Positions 1 through 8,939 are shown, counted from the stretch's first letter. The stretch is DNA of 64,000 nucleotides from UTCFX2 sp963827155 (GCA_963827155.1 CAWGZV010000002.1:2914001-2978000); one strand, 5' to 3'. Notes: generated from the sequence alone by a model not told the origin. Translations and numbers: made by a program.

Positions 1-1
1 G

Positions 2-67
2 GAACAGCAGGAATTGATGGCTGACCGATTGGGGGGATTTATCGAACGGATGGGATATGTGCTTTAG
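2..67 (+). CDS. 3' end of an upstream protein (partial, unidentified)
   Basis: The window opens in a reading frame that ends at a TAG at 65-67. The last 21 residues read as a soluble tail (EQQELMADRLGG then FIERMGYVL). This is too short to assign a family. It converges with the membrane gene on the other strand, with 12 bases between the two stops. It could be a chance open frame, since only 22 codons are visible. Confidence 0.35.
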   Translation, partial: EQQELMADRLGGFIERMGYVL

Positions 68-79
68 TCCAGCATTGGA

Positions 80-595
80 CTAATCGGGGGAAGGTTTTCC
101 ATATTGGGAGAATAAATATTGTGTGATCAAGCCGAGGAAAGTAAGGATAATGAACATCGCGCCTTGATCCAGGTTGCCCACCCGAATTGTCTTGAGGATC
201 AGTGTCACCGCGGTCAATACCGATACAATCACCAGCGTAAAATCAAAAGATACTATCATCAGCCCGAACACTATTAGCCCGGCAATCACAAATAGGAGGG
301 GGGAAGCGAATTCTGATTGCCCACCAAGCGCAATAGGAATATTATATAAAAGGAAACCCCCAGCTACGAAACCAGCGATCCTGGCAGTCCAGCGGTTAAA
401 GAGGAACGCCAAAAGAACTCCAGCTAATGTAAATAAAAGCGACAGGATGAGCCCGTTCCAAAAAGCAGAAAACATTGAGATATTCCGGGAAACAAATTCG
501 CCGACCAGAAACCCTATTCCACCCACGAAAATCCAATATGCTGGTCGACCAGCCAAAAGCATTAAGAATCCGATGCCTACCTCAATAATTGACAT
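80..595 (-). CDS. Hypothetical multi-pass membrane protein (DUF4203-like)
   Basis: The 171-residue protein is almost entirely hydrophobic, with about six or seven predicted membrane segments separated by short loops. The pattern of glycine-rich helices (for example GGIGFLVGEFVSRN and AGFVAGGFLLYN) resembles small DUF4203/TM7S3-type membrane proteins, but that is a resemblance by eye. There is no signal for enzymatic activity. It stands alone, convergent to the upstream gene and divergent from the pan operon, so context gives no function. An antisense open frame over the same bases is a shadow: its translation is Thr/Pro/Arg-rich and has no membrane logic. Confidence 0.6.
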   Translation of the reverse strand: MSIIEVGIGFLMLLAGRPAYWIFVGGIGFLVGEFVSRNISMFSAFWNGLILSLLFTLAGVLLAFLFNRWTARIAGFVAGGFLLYNIPIALGGQSEFASPLLFVIAGLIVFGLMIVSFDFTLVIVSVLTAVTLILKTIRVGNLDQGAMFIILTFLGLITQYLFSQYGKPSPD

Positions 596-785
596 AGGGG
601 AATTGCGAGCCTCTCTGCCGTTTGTCCCTCATATCATCTTTACTATATCCTTTCCTAATCGACTTGTCAATTCCAGATAAAAGCGGGATAATATCTGGGC
701 TGCCCGGATCAATTCGACCGGGACTGATCACCGGATTCTGATTATCCAATTTTGTGCAGGCCTCTACCTGTCGCAGGAGGGTACC

Positions 786-1680
786 ATGTCCACAATCCTA
801 CCACCTGAAATTCCCAGCGCAGTCAAGCGCAAGAAAGTCACTACCCTTGCCCTACGCCAAAAGAAACATTCTGGCGAAATGATCACAATGCTCACGGCAT
901 ATGATTATCCAACAGCCCTGGCAATCGACCAGGTGGGAATTGATGTAATCCTTGTCGGAGATTCGCTCGGAATGGTGGTCCTCGGCTACCCAAACACACT
1001 CTCTGTGACTATGGATGATATGCTCCACCACTGCAAAGCCGTAGCACGCGGCGCACAGTTTGCGCTATTAATTGGTGATATGCCTTTTATGTCTTACCAG
1101 GTGTCAATAAACGAAGCCGTGCGAAACGCTGGTCGTTTCCTACAAGAAGCCGGTATGGATGGTGTAAAACTTGAAGGAGGACAAGAACGAGTGCCGGAGA
1201 TTAAAGCAATCATAGCTGCTGGAATCCCAGTCATGGGTCACCTTGGGTTAACTCCTCAGAGTGTAAATTTGCTTGGCGGTTTTCGACCTCAAGCGCGTGA
1301 CGCAGAACTCTGCCAGGGTCTTGCTGCAGGACGCACTCTTTCTTCAAGAGGCAGGCTGCTTCAGCATTGTGCTTAAATCACTACCTGCCAGGCTCGCTCA
1401 GTACGTATCCAGCCAGCTTGAGATCCCTACGATCGGGATCGGAGCAGGTGTTGGCTGCGATGGACAAGTGCTAGTCACCCACGACCTGCTGGGTCTTTTC
1501 GATCGCTTTACCCCTAAGTTTGTCAAGAGATACGCTGAATTGCATCAGGAAATGTCTCAGGCTTTCAACACCTATAAACAAGAAGTGGAAACCCGCAGCT
1601 TCCCGAGCGCTGAACACAGCGTTGAAATGCCGGAGGGAGAATGGAGGAAATTTATGGAGGTGGTGAACAATGAACTTTGA
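786..1680 (+). CDS. panB: 3-methyl-2-oxobutanoate hydroxymethyltransferase (one-base frameshift)
   Basis: Ketopantoate hydroxymethyltransferase, the first committed step of pantothenate synthesis: it transfers a hydroxymethyl group from 5,10-methylene-THF to 2-oxoisovalerate. Family marks are the TAYDYPTALAIDQVGID opening, the metal-site VGDSLGMVVLG, GHLGLTPQSVN and, after the shift, IGIGAGVGCDGQVLV with the HDLLGLF segment. The frame changes once: through D-A-E near 1305 in one frame, then S-A-R-V-L-L-Q-D in the next. Removing one A of the AA at 1306-1307 restores a protein of about 297 residues, normal for PanB. A GGAGG ribosome site lies just before the ATG. It overlaps the next gene by 11 bases and heads the pan operon. 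Confidence 0.93.
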
Positions 1681-2594
1681 TGCAGAAAAATCTGTTCTGA
1701 TTATGGGTACTGGGGCAATGGCTTCCCTTTTCGCGGCGAGACTATCCGCTGCCGGGATTCCCGTTTGGATGTACGGAACCTGGATTGATGGGCTGCAAGC
1801 CCTCCGATCCGTCGGCGTCAGGTTGGTTGATTCTGCTGGTGAAGAGACCATCTATCCGGTTCAGGTTGTGACGAGCCCCGATGAATGTAAGGGAGCGCTG
1901 AATGCCCTCTTCCTGGTGAAATCCTGGCAGACCCGAGCGCGCTGCTCGTCAGCTTGCTGAATGCCTAGCCGCTGATGGCGTCGTCCTGACCCTACAAAAT
2001 GGGATGGGCAATCGCGAGAAACTCGCCAAGATCCTGGGGGCGAAGCGTGTTTCCCTTGGAGTTACCACACTTGGTGCAACCCTGCTTGGCCCAGGCCGCG
2101 TGAAACAGGCAGGGGAAGGGGTAATCTCGCTCAGCGCACATCCGCTGCTTTCGCCGTTAATCAACTTAATGCGCAGTGCCGGATTTGTAATCGAATCCGA
2201 ACCGGATCCGACCGCCTTGCTTTGGGGCAAGCTGGTGATCAATGCTGCCATCAATCCGCTAACCGCTTTACTTCGAGTCCCGAACGGCGAACTCCTGGCT
2301 CGCAGCAACGCCCGGGCTTTGCTTCAAGCGATCGTGCGCGAAGCAGCCTCGGTCGCAATCGCACAAGGAATCCGGCTGCCCTACCCAGACCCGGTAGTCG
2401 CCACCGAAACAATCGCGCGACGATCTGCAGCTAACCGATCTTCTATGCTTCAGGATGTCCTGCGAGGCGCGCCAACCGAGATCGATGCGATCTGCGGCGC
2501 AATTATCCATGCAGGTGAGTTGACCGGGGTTCCAACCCCAATCGTCCGCACAATCTGGCAGCTAGTCAAATCCCTTGAACCGGAAGAGAGATGA
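1670..2594 (+). CDS. panE: 2-dehydropantoate 2-reductase, ApbA/PanE family (one-base frameshift)
   Basis: NADPH-dependent reduction of ketopantoate to pantoate, the second step of the pathway. The N terminus has the Rossmann glycine motif (IMGTGAMASLFAARL). The second half carries TLQNGMGN, GVTTLGATLLGPGRV and the catalytic-lysine segment LLWGKLVINAAINPLTAL, all typical of ApbA/PanE. The frame changes after K-S-W-Q-T near 1933, and ERAARQLAE continues one frame over. One extra C in the CCC at 1932-1934 explains it. The repaired length is about 308 residues. Its ATG lies inside the end of panB and its stop overlaps the panC start as ATGA, so the three are translationally coupled. Confidence 0.92.
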
Positions 2595-3430
2595 AACAAG
2601 TCTCATCCATAAGAGAGTTGCGATCGATCCGGGCAGATCTCCCAGCTCCGGTTGGGTTTGTCCCAACTATGGGATTTTTACACGAAGGTCATCTTTCACT
2701 GGTGAGGGAAGCGCGGAAAACCTGCGCGAGCCTGGTTGTAAGTATTTTCGTTAACCCCACCCAGTTCGGACCGACAGAAGATCTGGATAAATATCCCCGA
2801 GATTTGCCAAGAGACCTCGATTTGCTTGCAAAAGAACAGGTAGACCTGGTCTGGACCCCAGATCGAGAGGAACTATACCCGCCATCCTTCCAAACCTGGG
2901 TAACCCTGGAAAAAGTGACACAACCTTTAGAAGGCTCCATGAGACCAGGCCATTTTCGCGGCGTTGCCACTGTTGTAGCAAAACTTTTCAATGCAGTGCA
3001 GCCAGACTTTGCATTCTTCGGCCAAAAGGACGCTCAGCAATCCGCTGTAATCCGCCAGATGGTGAGCGATCTGAATTTCAACCTCCAAGTTGTGGTGTGC
3101 CCCATCCAGCGTGAACAGGATGGCCTGGCTCTTTCAAGCCGAAATGTCTATCTGAACGCATCTGAGCGGAGGGCAGCGACGGTCCTTTTCAAGGCGTTGA
3201 CTGCTGCGCAGGTTGCTTTTGAAAAAGGAGAGCGGTCTGCTGATGTTCTTCGCGAGGAAATGATCGACATCATCCAGAATCAGCCGCTTGCAAAGATGCA
3301 GTACGTCTCATGCGGTGATCCAGACACGCTGCAAGAGCTCAACGGTGAAATCAGCGGGCGATGCTTACTTTCCATGGCGGTCTTCGTCGGAAAAACTCGC
3401 CTGATCGACAATCTGATCCTGGAAGGGTAA
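2591..3430 (+). CDS. panC: Pantothenate synthetase (pantoate-beta-alanine ligase)
   Basis: Condenses pantoate with beta-alanine using ATP through a pantoyl-adenylate. The 279 residues contain the nucleotidyltransferase HIGH-like motif in PTMGFLHEGHLSLV, the pantoate-binding FVNPTQF, the FGQKDAQQ segment and the KMSKS-like loop in LSSRNVYL. All active-site blocks are present in order and the length is standard. The ATG overlaps the end of panE by four bases, and coaX begins five bases after its stop, so it is the third member of the CoA-precursor operon. No panD (aspartate decarboxylase) is in this window, so beta-alanine must come from elsewhere. Confidence 0.97.
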   Translation: MKQVSSIRELRSIRADLPAPVGFVPTMGFLHEGHLSLVREARKTCASLVVSIFVNPTQFGPTEDLDKYPRDLPRDLDLLAKEQVDLVWTPDREELYPPSFQTWVTLEKVTQPLEGSMRPGHFRGVATVVAKLFNAVQPDFAFFGQKDAQQSAVIRQMVSDLNFNLQVVVCPIQREQDGLALSSRNVYLNASERRAATVLFKALTAAQVAFEKGERSADVLREEMIDIIQNQPLAKMQYVSCGDPDTLQELNGEISGRCLLSMAVFVGKTRLIDNLILEG

Positions 3431-3434
3431 CGGC

Positions 3435-4199
3435 ATGCTGCTGACGATTGATGTCGGGAACACAAATATCACGCTCGGGTTATATCACGGTCAGGAATTG
3501 GGGCCTCGCTGGCGTCTGGCAACGGTCCATGACCGCATGCCAGACGAATACGGGCTGCAGCTCCTAGGATTGCTTTCGCATGCAGGTCACGATCCGAAAG
3601 ATATTTCTGGGATTTGTCTGGCTTCGGTTGTTCCGCCGCTAACCGGAATAGTTGTCGATGCTTGCAAGCGCTACTTGAAAAAAGAACCTTTGGTAGTGGA
3701 TGCCGGCGTCAAGACGGGTGTGCGCATTCGCTATGAAGACCCTCGCGCAGTAGGCGCCGACCGGGTTGCAGACGCCGCAGCCGTTCAGTTTTTCTTTGGG
3801 GGACCGGCCTGTGTGGTTGATTTTGGCACCGCCACGACTTTCGATGGGATTTCCAAAGAAGGGGATTACCTCGGCGGCGCAATTGCCCCTGGGATTGGAA
3901 TCGCTGCTGAAGCCTTGTTTTTAAGAACTGCTAAACTCCCGAGGGTCGACCTTCAGCGACCTCCCGCGGCAATCGGGCGCAACACGATACATGCCATGCA
4001 GTCTGGACTCCTCTTTGGTTACACTGCCCTGGTTGAAGGAATGGTCGCCCGTTTCCGGCATGAGCTTGGATCTGATATGAAAGTGATCGCAACTGGAGGC
4101 CTGGCGGAAATCATCGCTAAAGAGACCAGCGTTCTTTCAATTATTGCTCCATGGCTAACCCTGGATGGTCTTCGGATCATATGGGACATTAACCACTGA
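3435..4199 (+). CDS. coaX: Type III pantothenate kinase
   Basis: Phosphorylates pantothenate, the first step of CoA synthesis proper. CoaX enzymes are ASKHA-fold kinases, unlike CoaA, and usually need a monovalent cation. The N terminus has the phosphate loop DVGNTNITLGLY. The DPRAVGADRVADAAA segment and the adenosine-side motif VDFGTATTFDGIS followed by GGAIAPGIG are diagnostic. The length of 254 residues is normal. The reading frame closes with WDINH. It follows panC by five bases, so one transcript carries panB, panE, panC and coaX, a full route from ketoisovalerate to phosphopantothenate apart from beta-alanine supply. Confidence 0.96.
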   Translation: MLLTIDVGNTNITLGLYHGQELGPRWRLATVHDRMPDEYGLQLLGLLSHAGHDPKDISGICLASVVPPLTGIVVDACKRYLKKEPLVVDAGVKTGVRIRYEDPRAVGADRVADAAAVQFFFGGPACVVDFGTATTFDGISKEGDYLGGAIAPGIGIAAEALFLRTAKLPRVDLQRPPAAIGRNTIHAMQSGLLFGYTALVEGMVARFRHELGSDMKVIATGGLAEIIAKETSVLSIIAPWLTLDGLRIIWDINH

Positions 4200-4254
4200 T
4201 TGCCCTCATCACCTTGAAGGCGTCAAGAATGAGCTTGCGGATTTTATTCGATTG

Positions 4255-4872
4255 ATGGATACCAGGATCATTTCCGCTGACCAGGAATCTGCTGTGGATC
4301 TAGCCTGCGCACTCATCGCTGGTGGCCAGCCAGTCGCATTTCCAACCGATACTGTCTATGGTTTAGGCGCATCTCTTCAGAATGCAAAAGCGATCGAGAG
4401 GCTTTACGAAATAAAAGGAAGGGATTCCGCCAAAGCGATTGCGGTTTTGATCGGGGATATTGAGGCACTATCGGCGGTTACATCTGGGATGGGGGCGCTG
4501 GCCCAGAAACTATCCGATCGATTTTGGCCTGGGCCGATCACCCTGGTCGTTAGCCGGCATCCTAATCTTCCTGAAAACATCTCCCCACTCACAACAATCG
4601 GCGTGCGAATGCCGGATCACCGTTTCGCTATACAATTTCTCCAACGCACTGGACCTCTGGCTGTTACCTCAGCGAATTTATCTGGGGCTGCGAGCACGAC
4701 ATCAGCCAGGCAAGTCTTTGACCAACTTATAAACCGGATTCCGCTTATCCTGGATGGCGGTCGAACTCCCGGAGGATTGTCTTCTACAGTGGTAGATTGT
4801 ACTGGCCAAGAGCCGGTCATTCTTCGGGAAGGGCCTATCTCGCTGACCCAAATCTTGGAGGCGCTAGCCTGA
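4255..4872 (+). CDS. tsaC: TsaC/YrdC-type threonylcarbamoyl-AMP synthase
   Basis: Makes L-threonylcarbamoyladenylate from threonine, bicarbonate and ATP for the t6A modification of ANN-decoding tRNAs. The single SUA5-YciO-YrdC domain shows FPTDTVYGLGA, the KGRDSAKAIAVLI substrate loop, WPGPITLVV, VRMPDH and TSANLSG. At about 205 residues it is the short TsaC form without the extra Sua5 domain. The frame is open from 4165 inside coaX, but the family N terminus begins at the ATG at 4255 (MDTRIISADQ), giving a 55-base gap after coaX. Probably cotranscribed with the pan genes. Confidence 0.92.
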   Translation: MDTRIISADQESAVDLACALIAGGQPVAFPTDTVYGLGASLQNAKAIERLYEIKGRDSAKAIAVLIGDIEALSAVTSGMGALAQKLSDRFWPGPITLVVSRHPNLPENISPLTTIGVRMPDHRFAIQFLQRTGPLAVTSANLSGAASTTSARQVFDQLINRIPLILDGGRTPGGLSSTVVDCTGQEPVILREGPISLTQILEALA

Positions 4873-4896
4873 TCGATTGAACTCTCATATTGCCTT

Positions 4897-5009
4897 CAGC
4901 CAGCCTTCATGACCATTTTAGCTGGCTGAGTATAATAAAAATTGCATTCTCCTCAATCACAAAACCGCGATGTGGGCATGGAACGGCAGGCCAGGTCCCC
5001 GCGGTTTTT
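4897..5009. terminator. Two tandem hairpins between convergent tsaC and ppgK, with a TATAAT between them
   Basis: First hairpin: CAGCCAGC at 4897-4904 pairs with GCTGGCTG at 4921-4928. Second hairpin: AAAACCGCG at 4961-4969 pairs with CGCGGTTTT at 5000-5008 and ends in a T run on the plus strand, with the matching A run giving a T run on the minus strand. This would terminate both converging transcripts. A consensus TATAAT lies at 4931-4936 between the hairpins, so a short RNA from about 4943 to 5010 is also possible. The termination role is inferred. Confidence 0.5.
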
Positions 5010-5012
5010 GTG

Positions 5013-5798
5013 TTAATTTCGATACCAGTCATTAACCGGCGAAGGTGAAGCTGTATCGTTGACCTGCATAACCCCCGCCAGCGCAGCTCCGACAATCCCG
5101 GCATCATTCAACATTAATGCTGTCACAACTTCAGCCGGCACGTTTATATATTGATTGAATCGATCGTATTTATTGCTGGTGCCTCCACCGAGGATAAATA
5201 GGTCTGGTGTGAAGAGGAAATGTAGGGTGTTCAAATAGCGGTTGAATCGTTTGCCCCATTCCTTCCAGGAAAGTTTCTCACGTTTACGCGCGGCATCAGA
5301 AGCCCGAGATTCCGCATCCTGACCATCAATCTCAATATGCCCGAGCTCTGCATTCGGGAGCAAATAGCCATCGGTGAACAGCGCAGTGCCCAATCCAGTC
5401 CCGATCGTCACCATAATGACGACTCCGCTGCGCCCCCGCCCCGCCCCAAACCGCATTTCAGCTAGACCTGCCGCATCCGCATCGTTAACCACACGAACCG
5501 GACAATCTGTCGCTTCAGCAATCCGTCTCTCAGCGTTAAACTCAACCCATTTTTTGGATACATTTGCAGCAGAAAGTGTTGTACCGTGCCTCACAACGCC
5601 TGGATATCCACAGCCGATCGGACCTTTCCAATCATGCTTACGTGCGATTTCCGCAATAATCTCAATCATTGGTTCCGGTCGTGCGCCGGGAGGTGTTTTA
5701 ATTCTGACTCTTTCCGAAATGATGAGCCCAGTTTCGGTATCTACCAAAGCGCCCTTAATCGCCGATCCTCCAATGTCAATACCTAAGACCTTCATCAT
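5013..5798 (-). CDS. ppgK: Polyphosphate glucokinase (ROK family)
   Basis: Phosphorylates glucose with polyphosphate, often also ATP, feeding glycolysis in the cytoplasm. The ROK/ASKHA phosphate-1 motif GIDIGGSAIKGALVD opens the protein, GYPGVV and VVNDADAAGLAEM form the sugar site, and GTGLGTALF is phosphate-2. The stretch LSWKEWGKRFNRYLN with PDLFILGGG is specific to polyphosphate glucokinases rather than generic ROK kinases. The 261-residue length is right. Two ATG codons open the frame (5798 and 5795) behind a GGAGG-like site. It is a single-gene unit on the minus strand, convergent with tsaC and divergent from acs. Confidence 0.92.
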   Translation of the reverse strand: MMKVLGIDIGGSAIKGALVDTETGLIISERVRIKTPPGARPEPMIEIIAEIARKHDWKGPIGCGYPGVVRHGTTLSAANVSKKWVEFNAERRIAEATDCPVRVVNDADAAGLAEMRFGAGRGRSGVVIMVTIGTGLGTALFTDGYLLPNAELGHIEIDGQDAESRASDAARKREKLSWKEWGKRFNRYLNTLHFLFTPDLFILGGGTSNKYDRFNQYINVPAEVVTALMLNDAGIVGAALAGVMQVNDTASPSPVNDWYRN

Positions 5799-5921
5799 GA
5801 CCTCCTGCGATTTTCATCCCGGGGTTGTCGATCATATCTCCAGGTGCCGCGATTATATCCTCAATCTAATTTCAACCGCAATCCTGCTAAGATTTTCAGC
5901 CGCTTTTGACGGAACTCCGGA

Positions 5922-5950
5922 TTGACAACCTTAGCGGGAAATCGTAAAAT
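5922..5950 (+). promoter_or_regulatory. Sigma-70 type promoter for acs
   Basis: TTGACA at 5922-5927 and TAAAAT at 5945-5950 are separated by exactly 17 bases, a near-consensus housekeeping promoter. The start would lie near 5957, giving a leader of about 65 bases to the acs ATG. Confidence 0.75.
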
Positions 5951-6021
5951 CCTTCCATTATTATTCTAGAGATATTCTATCTTGTAAATCAGGTTCATCG
6001 GCAAAAACAGGAGGAGACCTA

Positions 6022-7923
6022 ATGGATCAGCCAGCCGAAAATAAGACCGAGAACGAGTTCTTTTTCCCATCCGCAGAAGTATCCGCGGGAGCGCGCATTC
6101 AGGAATATGAGAACCTCTATCAGCAGTCTTTAGTGGACCCCCAGGCATTTTGGGCTGCCCAGGCTGCCGAGCTCGAATGGTTCAATCCCTGGGAAAAAGT
6201 GCTCGATGACAGCAACCCACCCTTTTATAAATGGTTTGTCGGCGGCAAGACAAATATCGCCTATAACGCTCTCGATCGCCACATGCATACCTTTCGCAAG
6301 AATAAGCTCGCAATCATTTGGGAAGGAGAGCCTGGGGACGTCCGGACCTACTCATACTTCTCGCTCCATCGGGAAGTGTGTAAATTTGCAAACGTCCTCC
6401 GAAGTATGGGAGTAAAACGCGGCGATATCGTCACGATTTATTTGCCGCGCATCCCAGAACAGGTGATTGCGATGCTGGCTTGCGCCAAAATTGGAGCTCC
6501 TCACAGCGTGGTCTACGGCGGCTTCAGTGTGGAAGCCCTGGCAGAGCGGATTGAGGATGCCGAGAGCCGGGTTCTGATTACTTCGGACGGCGGATGGCTG
6601 CGCGGGAAGGTCGTGCCTTTGAAGGACATTGCTGATGAAGCTATGGCCCGCCAACCTACGATTGAAGCATGCATCGTTGTCAAACGTACCGGCCAGCAGA
6701 TCTACTTGGAGCCGGGAAGGGATTACTGGTACAGTGAGCTGATGAGCCTCCCGATCTCCAGCTCGGAATGTCTCACTGAATCAATGGATGCTGAAGATCC
6801 ATTATTTATCCTATATACATCTGGAACCACTGGGCGACCAAAAGGAATTATCCACACCCACGGCGGCTACATGGTGCACACCTACACGACCCTGAAGGCT
6901 GTCTTCGATATCAATGATGAAGACCGCTACTGGTGTGCCGCGGATCCCGGCTGGATCACCGGGCACAGCTACATCGTTTACGGACCCCTGCTGAACGGAG
7001 CCACAAGCTTTATGTACGAAGGCGCACCCAATCATCCCTACCCCAACCGCTGGTGGAGGATGATCGAACACTACGGGATAACAATCCTATATACCGCGCC
7101 GACCGCGATCCGCGGTTTGATGCGCTACGGCGATAACTGGGCGAACCGTCATAATCTGAACAGCTTGCGCCTGTTGGGTAGTGTTGGCGAGCCGATCAAT
7201 CCCGAAGCCTGGCGCTGGTATTTCAATGTCATCGGTAAAAGGAATTGCCCGATTATGGATACCTGGTGGCAGACCGAAACCGGAGGCTTTATGATCACAC
7301 CGCTCCCAATTACCCCCCTTAAACCAGGCTCTGCAACCCGACCTTTCTTTGGTATCGACGCCGACGTTGTGGACGAATCAGGAAAACCTGTTCAACCAGG
7401 GGAAGAAGGCTATCTGGTGGTCAAGAAGCCCTGGCCAGGGATGCTGAGGACAATCTACCGCGATCCGGAGCGCTACCGAAGCCAATATTGGGGAAAATTC
7501 GGGAATATGTACCAGACCGGCGATTCCGCTCGAAAGGATAAAGACGGCTATTTTTGGATCATCGGGCGGATGGATGATGTGATCAAAGTGAGCGGCTACC
7601 GACTGGGTACCGCCGAGGTCGAAAGCGCGTTGGTCAGCCACCCAGATGTCACAGAGGCGGCAGCAATCGGACTCCCTCACGAGATTAAAGGCAACGCCAT
7701 TCATGCGTATGTGCTGCTTAAAACAGGTGTCGAAAAAAGCGATAAGCTGGCTGAAGAACTACGCGCCCATGTGAGCCATGAGATTGGCCCGATCGCCCGA
7801 CCCGAGACCGTCACTTTTGTTGACAGCCTGCCAAAAACCCGCAGCGGCAAGATTATGCGCCGCCTGCTGCGAGCTCGCGCCCTCGGCCAACCGGAGGGAG
7901 ATATCAGTACGCTGGAGGAATAA
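6022..7923 (+). CDS. acs: Acetyl-CoA synthetase (AMP-forming)
   Basis: Activates acetate (possibly propionate) to acyl-CoA through an acyl-adenylate. At 633 residues it has the ANL-family core motif YTSGTTGRPKG, the acetyl-CoA synthetase signature CAADPGWITGHSY, the A5 motif DTWWQTETGG, the hinge GRMDDVIKVSGYRLG and the C-terminal catalytic lysine segment PKTRSGKIMRRLLR. That lysine is the usual acetylation site, so post-translational control is possible. The TWWQTETGG substrate-pocket tryptophan favours acetate-size acids. AGGAGG sits eight bases before the ATG. It is monocistronic with its own strong promoter. Confidence 0.96.
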   Translation: MDQPAENKTENEFFFPSAEVSAGARIQEYENLYQQSLVDPQAFWAAQAAELEWFNPWEKVLDDSNPPFYKWFVGGKTNIAYNALDRHMHTFRKNKLAIIWEGEPGDVRTYSYFSLHREVCKFANVLRSMGVKRGDIVTIYLPRIPEQVIAMLACAKIGAPHSVVYGGFSVEALAERIEDAESRVLITSDGGWLRGKVVPLKDIADEAMARQPTIEACIVVKRTGQQIYLEPGRDYWYSELMSLPISSSECLTESMDAEDPLFILYTSGTTGRPKGIIHTHGGYMVHTYTTLKAVFDINDEDRYWCAADPGWITGHSYIVYGPLLNGATSFMYEGAPNHPYPNRWWRMIEHYGITILYTAPTAIRGLMRYGDNWANRHNLNSLRLLGSVGEPINPEAWRWYFNVIGKRNCPIMDTWWQTETGGFMITPLPITPLKPGSATRPFFGIDADVVDESGKPVQPGEEGYLVVKKPWPGMLRTIYRDPERYRSQYWGKFGNMYQTGDSARKDKDGYFWIIGRMDDVIKVSGYRLGTAEVESALVSHPDVTEAAAIGLPHEIKGNAIHAYVLLKTGVEKSDKLAEELRAHVSHEIGPIARPETVTFVDSLPKTRSGKIMRRLLRARALGQPEGDISTLEE

Positions 7924-7970
7924 CCGATCCAGTTTTTTTGTTGATGCAATGGATAGCTTTCCCGCTGCGT

Positions 7971-7992
7971 TATAATGGGCAGCCGGAGGCTG
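7971..7992 (+). promoter_or_regulatory. TATAAT box and hairpin holding the ribosome site of the HAD gene
   Basis: TATAAT at 7971-7976 gives a start near 7983. Immediately downstream, CAGCC at 7980-7984 and GGCTG at 7988-7992 can pair around GGA, burying the GGAGG ribosome site of the gene that begins at 8000. A recognisable -35 box is missing. The hairpin is short, and if transcription starts after 7980 its left arm would be incomplete, so any regulatory role is speculative. Confidence 0.4.
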
Positions 7993-7999
7993 TTTGCTT

Positions 8000-8653
8000 A
8001 TGAATGTTCCCACTCAAAGGACACCTGCTTTAATTTTCGATTTCGGCAATGTGCTGGTGGATTGGGACCCGCGTTACCTTTACCGGAAAATCCTTAACGG
8101 AGACGAGCAGGCTGTTGAAAAATTTCTCCAAGATGTGGACTTCTTCGAGTGGAATCGACAGCAAGATGCCGGTCGTCCGTTTACTTCCGCAATCAACGAA
8201 CTATGCGGTAAGCATCCGCAGTACTGTGAATTGATCAGGGCATACGATAATCGATATGAGGAGTCTATTTCCGGTCCTATTTGGCAAACCGTTTCCATTC
8301 TTAACGAGCTAAGATCGGCTGGTTATCCTTTTTATGGGCTCAGCAACTGGCCGGCAGAAAAATTCCCACCTGTGCGGGATAAGTACGAGTTCTTCAGATG
8401 GTTCGACGATATCATCATCTCGGGAGAGGTTAAATTAGCAAAGCCAGACCCGGCGATTTTTGAGCTGACCCTAAAGCGCATCGGTAGGCACGCTGAGGAA
8501 TGTTTGCTGATCGACAACTCGATCCATAATATTGAGGCTGCCCAAGATTTGGGTTTTCAGACAATTTTGTTTCGTTCGCCAGAGGCTTTGCGACTGGAAC
8601 TGGTCAGCCTCGGGGTATTGGATACCGAAAATCCACCTGTGTCTTCTCACTAA
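8000..8653 (+). CDS. HAD-superfamily (subfamily IA) hydrolase
   Basis: A haloacid-dehalogenase-fold phosphatase of unknown substrate, 217 residues. The nucleophile motif is IFDFGNVLVDWD, with the GNVLVDW variant of the YihX-like/epoxide-hydrolase N-terminal group. Motif II serine/asparagine is in FYGLSNWP, the motif III lysine in KLAKPDPAIFEL and the motif IV acid in CLLIDNSIHNIEAA. The cap between residues about 20 and 95 is helical. The ATG at 8000 is preferred over a TTG at 7994 because GGAGG is 12 bases upstream. It ends just before a bidirectional terminator. Confidence 0.85.
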   Translation: MNVPTQRTPALIFDFGNVLVDWDPRYLYRKILNGDEQAVEKFLQDVDFFEWNRQQDAGRPFTSAINELCGKHPQYCELIRAYDNRYEESISGPIWQTVSILNELRSAGYPFYGLSNWPAEKFPPVRDKYEFFRWFDDIIISGEVKLAKPDPAIFELTLKRIGRHAEECLLIDNSIHNIEAAQDLGFQTILFRSPEALRLELVSLGVLDTENPPVSSH

Positions 8654-8658
8654 ATGAA

Positions 8659-8695
8659 AAGCGCCCACCACAATTCTGGCAGGCGCTTCTTCTCT
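8659..8695. terminator. Bidirectional rho-independent terminator
   Basis: AAGCGCC at 8659-8665 pairs with GGCGCTT at 8682-8688. CCA/TGG in the loop can add pairs. The plus strand continues CTTCTCTTTTC and the minus strand reads into TTTTCATTTAG. It sits between converging genes and can serve both. Confidence 0.7.
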
Positions 8696-8705
8696 TTTCG
8701 ACTAT

Positions 8706-8939
8706 TTACAGCTCCTGAAAACCTACTAATATTTTCCCATCCAGGTCCAGGGTTGGATAAGCGCTGACAAAATCAGGACACTGACCAGTCCGACAGTTGA
8801 TAAAAGAATATTCTTTCCCGTTCTTGTCGAGATACTCAAGCTGCTTCTTTGTCCAGGAGCAGGTGTCTATACCATACACTGTCAGGCTTCCAGCATGTAA
8901 TCCGGTGGTTGCGCGCATTCGAACAAATCCTCCAAACAT
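8706..8939 (-). CDS. Small glutaredoxin-like thioredoxin-fold protein
   Basis: A 77-residue protein whose core (LTVYGIDTCSWTKKQLEYLD) matches the beta-alpha start of glutaredoxins with a one-cysteine CSWT motif in place of CPYC. The conserved cis-proline region is visible as SAYPTLDLDGK and the end as ILVGFQEL. A further cysteine pair occurs in INCRTGQC. It could act as a monothiol redox or Fe-S handling protein, but the family match is by eye. The first 16 residues (MFGGFVRMRATTGLHA) look non-conserved, so translation may start downstream. It stands alone between a terminator and the ileS leader. Confidence 0.65.
   Translation of the reverse strand: MFGGFVRMRATTGLHAGSLTVYGIDTCSWTKKQLEYLDKNGKEYSFINCRTGQCPDFVSAYPTLDLDGKILVGFQEL

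Noticed and set aside
1273..1680. A separate small gene in the second half of panB
   Set aside because: Its start (TTG at 1273) lies inside panB and its sequence is the missing conserved C-terminal half of PanB, so it is one gene split by a one-base shift.
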